From contig JAGTTD010000012.1 in assembly GCA_018398585.1 (NCBI GenBank), forward strand, positions 24,375,036-24,439,035: a stretch of DNA of 64,000 nt. The letters are read 5' to 3'. How positions within the stretch are numbered: position 1 is the first letter of the stretch; every line of letters starts with the position of its first letter. Below are positions 12,301 through 22,400 of this stretch, piece by piece. A program made the translations under genes and the position numbers. Below the pieces are notes generated by a model that was not told where the DNA came from, ran no database searches, and worked only from the letters and a program-made list of their open reading frames with translations. This stretch comes from Simmondsia chinensis (Eukaryota > Streptophyta > Magnoliopsida > Caryophyllales > Simmondsiaceae).

Positions 12301-13198
12301 ATTGTCAATTCACATCCTTTGCCCATGCTATGCTATGATGATCCTCTTGTTCTACTAGACAACAAAGATTGCATCACAGATACCCTTTGAATTTCATTGC
12401 ACTGGAAACCAAGGAATTTTACTTTTTCTTGTACCTCCATAATGCATATATATGTTGTATCTAGTGATTAAACCAAAACTTATGAAGGTTTATAAAAGTT
12501 AATGACTGCGCATCGCTTTCTATTCGAATTTTTGCAATCATAAGGCTAAAAACCAACTCATTTTCCCTTTAAACCGAACCCAAAAGCCAGGTTCATTATG
12601 TAACATCCATGACCCCCCCCCCCAAAAAAAAAACACCGCACTCGACAGCAAAATCATATTTTCTTTCCATGAATGTGACACCCCGATTCTAGTCTTTAGA
12701 TGTCTATAAGCATATAAATAAATCAATTTTCTGAACCAATAATTTGAAATGTGCTTAAAATAGATAATAGCAGGAAGCTACTTAGCAGTAACTGGAGCAA
12801 TACTGGGTCTATTGAAGCAGGACAGGCTAAGCCTCTTTGGCATGCTGCTTCTTCTATGGGGTCTCATCAAGGATGTCATTTCTCGAAATCCCACCGGCGA
12901 ATTTGTGCTCGTTTACCCGACAATCATAGTCGCCATTGCTGCAGCTTCATGCTCAGTTCGGGTCGATGTCAGGGAGATAATAAGGTGCTTTCAGGCTCAC
13001 AGTGTAGCTAATGAGGCTAGGGAGAACAAGGGAGAAGAAATGGTAAGTAATCCTAAACAAGAAAGAGAACTGAAGAGACTTGAGTGGACTGTGAACTATG
13101 GCAGTGATGTTAAGAGTCCTAGGGCCACCAAAGCTGTGAAAAGAAAGCTTGTAGAAATCGCGGAAGGTGAAAAACACACTGATATTCGATCTGTATAA
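9212..13198 (+). CDS. Conserved-looking multi-pass membrane protein, unknown function (3 exons, 252 aa)
   Basis: I do not recognise a named family. Joining 9212-9303, 11865-12096 and 12764-13198 gives one open frame of 252 codons plus stop. Exon 1 ends in phase 2 (CG), completed by G of exon 2 to give Arg31; exon 2 ends in phase 0. Introns begin GTATCT and GTCTTA and end TTTTTTAG and AAAATAG. The product has an N-terminal hydrophobic anchor or signal (about residues 10-30), then a lumenal or extracellular-type stretch with two N-glycosylation sequons (NSS, NLT). Three further hydrophobic segments follow (about 109-125, 130-147, 155-174), then a charged Lys/Glu-rich tail of about 75 residues. 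The first ATG follows stops in frame. Intron 1 is 2.5 kb and holds a retroposon. The gene is convergent with BRCC36. Exon joins are inferred from frame and splice sites; the third-exon acceptor lacks a pyrimidine tract. Confidence 0.75.
10205..10350 (+). repeat. Possible tRNA-related retroposon remnant
   Basis: It contains the block GTTAGAATATAAATCAGC, a run around CATGGTATTGGAGACTC that resembles a methionine-tRNA-complementary motif, and a B-box-like AGGTTTGAAGTC. Such blocks recur in plant repeats. No target duplication was found, so this is a weak call. Confidence 0.35.
11140..11310 (+). mobile_element. Short TTG-tailed retroposon with 13-bp target duplication
   Basis: TGATCAGTGTCAA occurs at 11140-11152 and again at 11298-11310. 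The 145-base body contains CAGCCTCTCTTGAGGGTAAT, GGCTACGTACATC and a terminal TTGTTATTGTTGTTG tail. This is the 3' architecture shared by plant SINEs and RTE-type LINE ends. Related copies lie at 14552-15640, 18151-18277 and 20891-20975. Confidence 0.8.
11865..12096 (+). CDS. Exon 2 of the unknown membrane-protein gene
   Basis: It encodes residues 31-108, including a short Cys-containing stretch (VPCRSGICTTP) and a helical-looking segment SQLIASEILPEALVKALL. It ends in GAG before donor GTCTTA. Confidence 0.75.
12097..12763 (+). other. Intron 2 of the unknown membrane-protein gene
   Basis: It is 667 bases with a weak donor GTCTTA and an acceptor AAAATAG that lacks a pyrimidine tract. It holds a C-run followed by an A-run (12613-12631). 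Nothing else is recognised. Confidence 0.6.
12764..13198 (+). CDS. Exon 3 of the unknown membrane-protein gene
   Basis: It encodes residues 109-252: three hydrophobic segments starting IIAGSYLAVTGAILGLL, then a basic tail with KAVKRKLVEIAEGEK, and stops with TAA at 13196-13198. Confidence 0.75.
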   Translation: MIAGSYLAVTGAILGLLKQDRLSLFGMLLLLWGLIKDVISRNPTGEFVLVYPTIIVAIAAASCSVRVDVREIIRCFQAHSVANEARENKGEEMVSNPKQERELKRLEWTVNYGSDVKSPRATKAVKRKLVEIAEGEKHTDIRSV

Positions 13199-13311
13199 GA
13201 ATTGTATATATTTATTTATGAAAAGACTCCATTTGAAGTTCTATTTGGACGGGCATGTTTTGTTAGTTTCTATAGGTCAAAAGTTCTTATATTTTCTCCA
13301 CTGTGTCAATT
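13199..13311 (+). other. 3' flank of host gene 1 with a small transposon-like word
   Basis: The segment near 13215-13255 reads KTPFEVLFGRACF, a block typical of retrotransposon integrases, with nothing recognisable around it. It is too short to call an element. Confidence 0.4.
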
Positions 13312-14075
13312 TGTCACGCTCCTCGATTCGTGACCTCAAGTTAGTGGCTCGAGATTGATTGATATTGAGAATTGATAGAGTTTTAGAGAGTTTAGAATGA
13401 GAAAGAAGGTGAATTTAGACTTAGATGAGAAAAAGAAGTAGAGTTAGATGAGAAAAAGAATAGAGGGTATGAGATGACAGAGAATTAAGAGTTGAACTCT
13501 TGAATTTCATTCATATTTTCATTGATTGATTATTATATTGCAAATGCTCTTCTATTTATAGAGAATTAAAAGAAGGATCTAGAAACTCCTAGAACACTTC
13601 TAAGTCTAGAAAATACAAATAAATGGTAGGAAACAACTACCTATTCAAATACTGGCGGGAAAGGGAATTATTCAAATATTTGGAGGGAAATAACTAACTA
13701 AGAAAAAGGTGGGAAATATAATGGCGGGAAAGTATTTGAATTCAAATAAGAGCGGGAAGGGTAGTTGGGAAGATTCTAGAAGCGGGTCCCACTTAGGCGC
13801 GTCTTGGGCTGTTAGGCAACCGGGTACTGACACCACCGGCTAGGAGGCACGGCCTTGATCCTGCTGGACACATCGCTAGCTCGTTCTTGGCGCGGCCTGA
13901 CCTTGTCATGACATGCGTTGGCACTGTCCTGACCTTGTTATGACATGCGCTGGCTGCGATATGGCTCGAACCCATCTGTGAACCTCTATCATCCGATCCT
14001 GAGACCCGAACCCTAGTCCTTGGAGCCCTTGGTTGCTGCGTAGGATATTGTCACGGCTAGGGTCGTGACACAATT
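13307..14075. mobile_element. Solo LTR with 5-bp target duplication
   Basis: Body 13312-14070 (759 bp) starts TGTCACGCTC and ends GGTCGTGACA, with a 7-base inverted terminal repeat TGTCACG/CGTGACA. CAATT flanks it at 13307-13311 and 14071-14075. No internal domain is present. This is the scar of LTR-LTR recombination. A TATA-like TCTATTTATAGAG lies near 13552-13564. Family not assigned. Confidence 0.85.
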
Positions 14076-14551
14076 TAATTATTTCACCTTTTAATTATAT
14101 CAATTTAATTCCTTTACAATTTATATTGTTTCAATTTTATCTTTTAGCATAAATGAAGTTAACGAAGCAATTTTTAATGATTCGGTCATATCAAATACAA
14201 GTAACTAATACAACTCATTTGCTGTCCAATTTAAACTCATGTATGACTGCACATTTAAAAATTATACAGCCAGTTTGATGTCAATTTTATTGTAACACTA
14301 GACTTATGTTTAATTTTCTCGATTTAAAAATAACCACTCTTGCAATAACTCCTCTGAAGTATACAAGTAGATTATAGGATTTAATCGAAAGATCTCTTAC
14401 TTCTGCGCATCAATCTCAATAGTGTTTCACCACCAAAGCCTCCATTGGCATAATAATAATACAAATTATTTATCTTTTCCTCGCAGTATCACCAAGAAAC
14501 TCCATTGCATTAACGGTAATCTAGAGTTTCAAATGGAGAATTAAAGATGAG
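14076..14551. other. AT-rich intergenic spacer
   Basis: No gene, RNA or repeat boundary recognised. Confidence 0.5.
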
Positions 14552-15164
14552 AGTGTCTTGACAAGAACCCAGACAGACCCTGCTGATGCGGGAGCCCTGT
14601 GAGCAGCGGCAGATCCAGGATTTTGGTGTAGGGGGGGGCTTGAATAAAAAATAATAAATTACATAATAAAAATTGTTAAAAAATTTACAATCGATATTTT
14701 TTTAATAGTTCACGACTCAAAAAAAATAGAAAAAACGCATCTAATCAAATAGGAAAGTACTATAAAAATTAAAAAAATTACATAAAATAATATTTCTATA
14801 TCTTAAATTACTATAAAATAAACATTGTTAACTCTGTTATAAACAAGAATAATTGTCAACCAATTTATATACTAATAACAAATATCAAGCAAAGCAACAA
14901 AGACCGTATAATTCCAAACTCGATAAAGGATTTAAACTACAAGTAATTATTCTCCAATTAAAAAGAAATTTGATATCTCTTACTAAAATTTATAAAATTA
15001 GAATTTTAATTAGAGATACGTGAGATGAAAAACCTAAAATTATTGTATATTATTATTAAATAGGACAAAAAATTAACAAAACTTACATTAAATATAGCTG
15101 ATGCCTGGTGGTGGGTGCGAGAGGAGGATCTGACTAGCAGCAGAGCGGAGGCGTCGGTGAACCG

Positions 15165-15375
15165 GTGGCCAGGCGGCAGGGGGTGGCAAGGGCGGCGTGG
15201 GGTGGGGGTGGGTTTTGGGGGTTGGGGTTTGGGGTTTTTCGTTCAGTAGGGTGGGGTGGGGGAAGCGGTGAACCGGTGGCCGGGGGTGGCAGGGGCGGCG
15301 TGGGGTGGGGGTGGGTTTTGGGGTTTTTCGTTCAATGGGGTGGGGTGGGGTGGGGTGGGGTGGGGGGAGGGTGGA
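15165..15375 (+). repeat. G-rich tandem repeat with G-quadruplex potential
   Basis: A unit around GGCGTGGGGTGGGGGTGGGTTTTGGGG is repeated twice and ends in a run of GGGGT copies. The Gly/Trp-rich reading frames over it (15165-15392 and 15305-15499) are repeat products and are not called as genes. Confidence 0.75.
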
Positions 15376-15449
15376 ATATTTTGTTATATTAAAATTAATT
15401 TTATTTTTAATTAAAAAAAAAGATAAAAGTAAAAAAAAAAAAAAAGGGG

Positions 15450-15540
15450 GGGGGGATGAGAGCCATGGGATTCGAACCCAGGCTCCCTCAATTGCTTAAA
15501 GGGGACAAAGCCACCAAGCCAACCTGTTACTTGTGATTCA
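15450..15540 (-). repeat. tRNA-like (SINE head) segment on the minus strand
   Basis: The minus strand reads GGTTGGCTTGGTGGC, then GGGTTCGAATCCC (a full B-box match), then runs of C and T. It has no cloverleaf that I can support, so it is a tRNA-derived repeat and not a tRNA gene. Confidence 0.5.
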
Positions 15541-16285
15541 TATGTATGCCTAGTAATATTTATTTTAAAATTCAAGGGGGTCTCCGCCACTGCCTGTGAG
15601 GCACTGGGCTGTTGTTGTCGTTGTAGTGTCTTGACAAGAAGATACATAATACCATTGGATTTGGTGAACATTTACGTAAAATAACTCAAAACGAAAAAAA
15701 GAAAATCCAAAACAAAAACAAGTCGTTTTCACTACACAATTTTTAATTTCTTTAAAAACAAAAATACACCGAACAAACCCTTCATATAATACAAATTCAG
15801 CAGTTTCCACAACACCAAAAAAAAGGGAGATGATGTTACATAGATCCGATCTGTCAACAACCAATCAGTTTGACTGCAAAATGGGTCGCCGAAGTTCACA
15901 CACATAACCCAAAATCCCGATCCACTACTCATGCTTGCCAATGCTAGAGCGCGAGTGTCTCGGCCAAAAGGACAAGAGAAAGTTACCTTAAAAGGACATT
16001 ATGGCTGAGAAAAGGACAAACATAACACAATATTTAGTATATATACAAAACAATATATCTTAAAATAACAAACGCAAAATGTTTCAAAAAAGAACAAGAA
16101 AGACAACATATAACTTCAAAAACATGTCTGTTTCTAAACATGACCTCGTTCTTTTATCGAAACATGCTGCTGTTCTTATATATGGCGTAAACATTGACCG
16201 TTATGTTCCTTTTCTCAAGAACAATACCCTTCTAAAGTTCCTCTTTTTAGACAACCAAAAAATTGCACCAACTAAACTTGACCTG

Positions 16286-16474
16286 TTAAGAGCCTTTCCT
16301 GCTCCTGGTGCTCGGGCTGGCAGGACTTCTAGCATTCATAGATTCAACCGAGCCACGGCCATGTGCAGAGCTTCCACGGAGCCCATCACCACGATGGGGA
16401 GATCCCGATATCATCTCATTCCCCCTTGAGGCCTCGGCCTCCAAGAGCTTCGCTTCATCCGTCAATGTTGCTAA
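16286..16474 (-). CDS. BRCC36: BRCC36 exon 10 (C-terminus)
   Basis: It encodes residues 347-408, from LATLTDEAKLLEAEASRG to RSPASPSTRSRKGS and TAA at 16288-16286. It continues the helix of exon 9 into a Ser/Arg-rich tail. Confidence 0.88.
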   Translation of the reverse strand, partial: LATLTDEAKLLEAEASRGNEMISGSPHRGDGLRGSSAHGRGSVESMNARSPASPSTRSRKGS

Positions 16475-19400
16475 CTATACCAAAAAAAGGATTAACGTAT
16501 GAGCTCCATAAACAAGTAACTTTGGTCTTAAAGCATCTCCACCCGTGACACCAAGGGTGTTTCAAAGAATTGAAGGTTGAGAAGAATGGAGAGGTGAAGC
16601 AATTGTTGAAAATTCGGGACTTTTCAACTAAGTTGCCAACTAAAAAGGGCTCAAACAATCAAGTCATTCGTCAAGCAATTATAATCATTCTGTTCAGCTA
16701 TAGTTCACCCAAATGGAGCTGTTGGATTTGGCGTAGTGGTTAAGCTACCCATCCCACAAGCATAAGGTCTTGGGTTCGAAGCTTGTTTCCTCCTATCCTA
16801 ATTAAGACGATGGTTTACATCCTTACCAATTTAAAAATAAAAAATAATTTACCCAGGTGAAGAATACTTCGCCTAGATGAAGAATAGTTTGATCAGTCTG
16901 CCAAAAAAGGCGGCAATAAGGGATGACTTAGATATGATTGAACCATATCCAGCCTCGCAAAAAATCCAACTTAACGACTGACTTAACCTAATCTGAAAAT
17001 CTTAGTTTCCCCTTATGACGATATCTTATAGTTCTTTTGAATTTCTTTGGGATCAGTATCTAAATCTAGAACAAACAGTTATATTACATGTGTCAAAACT
17101 TCAAAAAATAAACAATAAAATCCAAGAACTGATGTAGCACAACTTGTTGCTCAAAAATACAACTCAATTTTATATTTCCAAAACTAAAAACTAATGAATT
17201 ACAAAGCTTTATTTTAGAAAAAGGTAAACCCTACTGGATAACTGAAGAGAGCAATATGGAAAAAACAACTAAATTATCCTACTAACTAAAATGAGACTAA
17301 AATATCTCATTATCTAAAAGGTTATTCTAATGTAATTCTATCAATTAATCTATCAAAATCTAATAAAATATCAAATCTTCCATAATCAGTAAACTTCTTC
17401 CGTGCTGCATCAAGAACTACTTAAAATGTCTTACAAACGTAAGAACAAATGGGAAACTGAGAATTAACTTGAGCACTATTACTAATTTCTAAATAAGGTA
17501 GCTCAAAATTTTAATAATTGAGGAATAAATGAGATCCGCATTAGACAAGAGTCGAGTAGAGGTCAACCCACATCCAAATTGACCCGAATTTTTTCTTTTG
17601 TTGGGTCAAATTATTTTGTAGTTGGTCAGAATTTAGGCTAAGGGTCGGGTGGAACCTCCACTACAGCCGGGTTGAATTTCCATTCCTAGCATCAAGATCA
17701 TCCCAAATACAACCCCTCCCTGCAATCTAATGCAAAACACTGCTATATGCCTAGATCTATGGAAAATTGTTGTTTGAGTAGAGATGCTCCAGTTCAAAGA
17801 GAGGGAGGAGCTGGATACCCGGATTTCGTTTTCTCTCAGACGGTCTTCGAGAGCTTCAATAGCGGGAGTGAGACTGCAATGATTTAAAGATGTGAATAAA
17901 AAAGAGCACTGATAACAAGCAAAGGATGTGAGGGTTTGAATGCTAACCAATACTCCATTAACTTGCACATGGAAGCTTGATATGTAGACGTATGATGAAT
18001 GAAAGTGAGTGGATGCACCTTCCCATCCCTGCACATGAGTTCAATATGAGAATATGATCATTTAGAAAAGGGTTAAAAATGCCCTTGAAGGATGCTTGCT
18101 AGGACAACATATTTCATAAATACATGAAAAGGACAATACTTTCTAGTAAATGAACAAAAAGACATTGAAGGGGTAAGGCTGTGTATATCTCACTCCTCCT
18201 AGACCTCCATTGGCAAGAGCCCTTGAGGCATTAGGCTTGTTATTATTGTTGTTATTGTTGAACAAAAAGACACTGAAATGACTACTGATGCTGAAAAATT
18301 GACGGTGATGACATTGATGTTACTTCTCCAATGTCCTAGTAAGCTTTTGACTTTGCCTTTAAAATGTTTTTACATGTTCTTGCTCTTTTTATGATAGAAA
18401 AAAGAGATAATATAAAGTGACAGAATGTACAAAGGGTTAAGGACAAGATGTCCTCAAAATTACAAGATGCAATAATAAAAACCATAAACTAATAACAGAG
18501 CCCTCAAAGTGGCAAGCCAACTAAGGCTACGTCAGCGAAGACTCTAAAACTCTTCGTCCAGAAAGCTACTAAAAAGACCGCCTTCTCCCATAGGAAATTA
18601 ACAAGTGTATGTTTTCTTGCACATTTCTCCTAACCTATTTACACTTCTAAAGCATTTTGGCATTTCAAAGAACTAAAACATTTATGCTTATGTACTGCGA
18701 TGCCCTTCACCATATACATACATGGTACCCTGTCACTTCAACATAATAATCAACTTTCCAATCACAGGATCCAAAATAACGTAATTATCCTCAAAATACA
18801 GAAACTAACTAATTAAATGAAACATCAAAGTGCATAGATGACAAAAATGCAAACATCAAGGTACCTAGGACATATAAAATTAAAAAGACATTCTCTAGAA
18901 TTTGCTCACCTCATACTCTGTGAGACAGCTAGATTATATGCAGCCTTCTCCTCTTCATACAGCACCCGCTGCAAATCAATAAACGACGCTAATGGCGAAG
19001 CAAGCTTTAGAAGAGATGATGCCGGCACAACTTGAAGGGGAATTTCTTTGCGGACATACTCTGCGCCACTATTAACAAAAGAATGTTACACGGGAACCAT
19101 CATTGAAAAAATCGACTTCTAGTACCTCCAATAGGATATCATACTAGGTTACACCAAAATTCATACCGATATAAATCAAGTCTTTTCTTGCGGATTTTAT
19201 ATAACGGTAACAACAATCATGTCGGTTTTCTAAAGGAATTTAAGTTTCTTTTAAGTCGTATATTTGCAAAAATTTGGATGCTTATCCATACAATCATTAT
19301 ATTTAATACCCTTTTTAAAGTTTTTAGTAAACACATTTATATATATGTTTTGAGAAATCAAATAAATTTTGAATGCATCATGGGGCAGTTATAAATGTAA

Positions 19401-22400
19401 GGATATGCAAAGGCCAACCATGTATTATGTCATACAATGGCCCTTATCTGATTCCACGGGTCCAAAGAGGACTTTCTAGAAAGTCACTTGGTCTTGCCAG
19501 GACCTAAGGCCAATTTGGGATTGCTCATTTCTGGGAAAAAAGTGCTTTTTTTTTTTTTTTGGAAAAAGCACTTTTCTGAGATTTGAGAGTGTTTGGCAAC
19601 TGTAGAAAAGCGCTTTTTATTAAAAGCAGAAGCTGTTTTTCTACTAATAAGCAGAAGCAGAAATTTGGTGGTTCTCATTTTAAGCAGAAGCAAAAGCAAA
19701 AACTAAATAATTGAGAAAGTTTATTTCAGGTATCCTGAAATTTGTTAATATATTTAAAACACAATTTATATATTTCACAAATAGTTTATATATTTTAAAA
19801 TATATATTAAATATGCAAAGAATATTTTAATAATTAATAATATATTTAGGATATTTAGAAAATATTTTAAATATTTAAAAAATATATTTTAAACATTTTA
19901 AAAATATTGAGGAAATATTTTATAAATATTAAAAATTGTTTTAAATATTTAAGAAATATTTATATATTTAGAAAATATTTTAAATAATGAAAAAAATTTA
20001 TTAAAAATTTAAAAATATATTAAATATTTAGAATGGTCCATGCGTGATTTTTTTCAACTATAAAAGACTTCTGTTAGTGTCCTTTCTAGTAATTTTATAG
20101 AAAAAAGCACTTTTTTTAACATTGTCCAAACACTCATAATACTGCCATAAGCGCTTCTTTACTAGTTGGCCAAACATAAACTACCTATTTGAAACAGCAC
20201 TTTTTACAAAAGTGCTTTTACAAGAAATGCTTCCAAAAAAATCAATTTTTTCACAGCAATCCCAAGCAGGACCCTAGTGGCCATTGACATTGCCCAACAA
20301 TCACCAAAGATATTGTCAAAAGAGAATTATTAATCACTAAAGAGACCAATAGTATTGAACAAATTACAAGGATGAAAAGCCACCGAATCTGTTGAAATAG
20401 CATAAGGTATCTTGAATCAAATAAACATAATGGCTTCTGTGCATTGGTACTTTACTAATGGCCTCACAGTGCATGTATAGTAAACATGTATATGATTATT
20501 TATAAAAGTAAAACTTGCATAGCTATTCATCTAAATTTTTGAAAATGCAAGGCTTAAAAAGAACTTGTGTTTCCATAGAAAACCAAATGCTATCACCATG
20601 ACTTGTAACATAACATCTGCAACACTGTGTTATCTCAACACTACAAACTTGATTTGATTCTGCACTCTGTATATTGAACTTTGCCTAACTGTTACTGAAG
20701 TCAAATACCAAATCCTTCATCAAATCTACTTAAACTATACAACAACAATCAAAGTCTGTTTTCAGCTGGGTGGGGCCAGCTAAATATCACTGCGCTCTGC
20801 CATGAATCATATAGATCTACCAAATGTATAAGAAAATATATGCGATGAGATAACATTGGCAGCACATTTAAAAATGAAAAGTAAAACTTTACTCCGTTAT
20901 AACAACAACAAACCCAGTGCCTGCCTGGGGGGTAAATGTACGCAGTCTTTCCCCTTCAGGGAGGCTACTCCGTTACATAAGACTTAATTTACAATAAGCA
21001 CAATGCGAACAACAAGAAGACTGAACAACTTTTTTTTGGTAATTAGACTGACTCAACAGTCCAAAGCTTGAATTCTGAAAAGTGTCTCTTCGCACATAGC
21101 TGCATTTAGTTCACAGAAAATCTGTCTTTCTATCTCTATTCTATAAAGTGATTTCTATGGAAAAAGAAAATTGGAGAGCACTTGAAGAATAAGGAAACAC
21201 TATAAAACGACCCATTTAGTCACAAAGAAAAAATTAGAAAAACAAGGAAATTGTGTTTTTCAGCTTTTAGTACAAAGGTAAGAAAAGCCAAAGTCCGTGT
21301 TTTCATTAAAAGAGTGGGTTTTTTTTTACACATTCTTAAATAATGCGGCTTCTCACAACATTTTCTTCAACTGAAAATGCCATGCCCTGACCATTCTCGA
21401 GCCTCATTTTTATTGCAAAAAGCATGTTTTTCAAGGCACGGAACAAAGCTGACGGGATTCTTAAAGGCAGCAGATGCAGCACAATCACTTCACCATCCTC
21501 AGTTTCCATGAAAAAATCATTTTTCTTAGCCAACAAAAAAAAGGAAGCTCTATGAAACTAGGAAGCAGGTAGCTGAGCTAATGTAATACTTAAAAGCAGC
21601 AAACAGAGGAAACATAAAGAATATTGAAGGAGGTCGTGTACATACTCATCTATACCTCAAATCCAAATGAGACTGGTGCATTGCCTCCTGCACACCTTCA
21701 GTTACATCCATGGGATCTATGTCGAGAAACGCACCACCCACATTGTCAGAGTGCAAATTCACACCAACCCTACCCTTTCCCTGCGATTGTGAACCATGAG
21801 ACTATCTCATGCGAGCAAGAAAATGCAAAAAGAATTAATTTATTTCCCTAACTAAAAGTCACATAGACACCAAATTCAGCAGCTTTTGTGGAGATCTGTT
21901 CTAGTTTACCATCTAATTTCAAATTACATCAATAGTAAGTTCAAAGATCAAATTTCAAGTAGTTCTTACTTCATTCATCAATGAAAGTTTAGGGGTTATT
22001 TAGAAACAGAGAATTTTCTAATTGCATGGAAAATTTTCCCAAAAAAATTAAAAATTGAAAAAGTAGTTCAAAAGCCCAGTTTTTCAATTGGAGAAGTGAG
22101 AAAACAAATATCTAGTTTCTCCCACCTATGTGTTCTGCATGGGTGTTTTCTTGTTCCCTTTTATCCTCAACTTCCTTCTCTTTCTCTTTCTTCAACTGAC
22201 CCTTCTCTTTCAGATTCTCTCACTTTCTCAAGCCCTTACCATCAAGCATTATGAGTAGACAATTAGCACTTTAAAATTTTTCCCAAAGTGGTATTTCCAT
22301 CCAGAAGCATTTTCAAGTTTTCTTTACTAGAAAATTGTTAATGATATTTCACTCCTAAACATGTTTTTTGGAATGGAAAATGGAAAAGAGAAACTGGAGA

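Larger units (their letters stand above)
14596..15600. mobile_element. hAT element with 8-bp target duplication
   Basis: CCTGTGAG occurs at 14596-14603 and 15593-15600. The element between (14604-15592, 989 bp) begins CAGCGGCAGATCC and ends GGTCTCCGCCACTG, so its ends read CAGYGGCRGA in the two directions. CAGTGGCGGA is a well-known plant hAT terminus. No transposase remains. It carries an AT-rich left half, a G-rich repeat (15165-15375) and a reverse-strand tRNA-like segment (15450-15540). Confidence 0.85.
14552..15640 (+). mobile_element. 5'-truncated TTG-tailed retroposon, split by a hAT element
   Basis: AGTGTCTTGACAAGAA (16 bases, perfect) flanks the locus at 14552-14567 and 15625-15640. 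Without the hAT insertion (14604-15592 and one duplicated 8-mer) only about 60 bases of retroposon remain, reading CAGACAGACCCTGCTG and ending in GTTGTTGTCGTTGT. It belongs to the same family as 11140-11310. Confidence 0.8.

Noticed and set aside
13793..13975. 60-codon minus-strand frame
   Set aside because: Entirely within the solo LTR.
15165..15499. Gly/Trp-rich reading frames of 64-75 codons
   Set aside because: They are products of the GGGGT repeat in the hAT element.
15450..15540. Minus-strand tRNA gene
   Set aside because: Good B box (GGTTCGAATCC) but no acceptor-stem pairing that I can support, and it is embedded in a hAT element.
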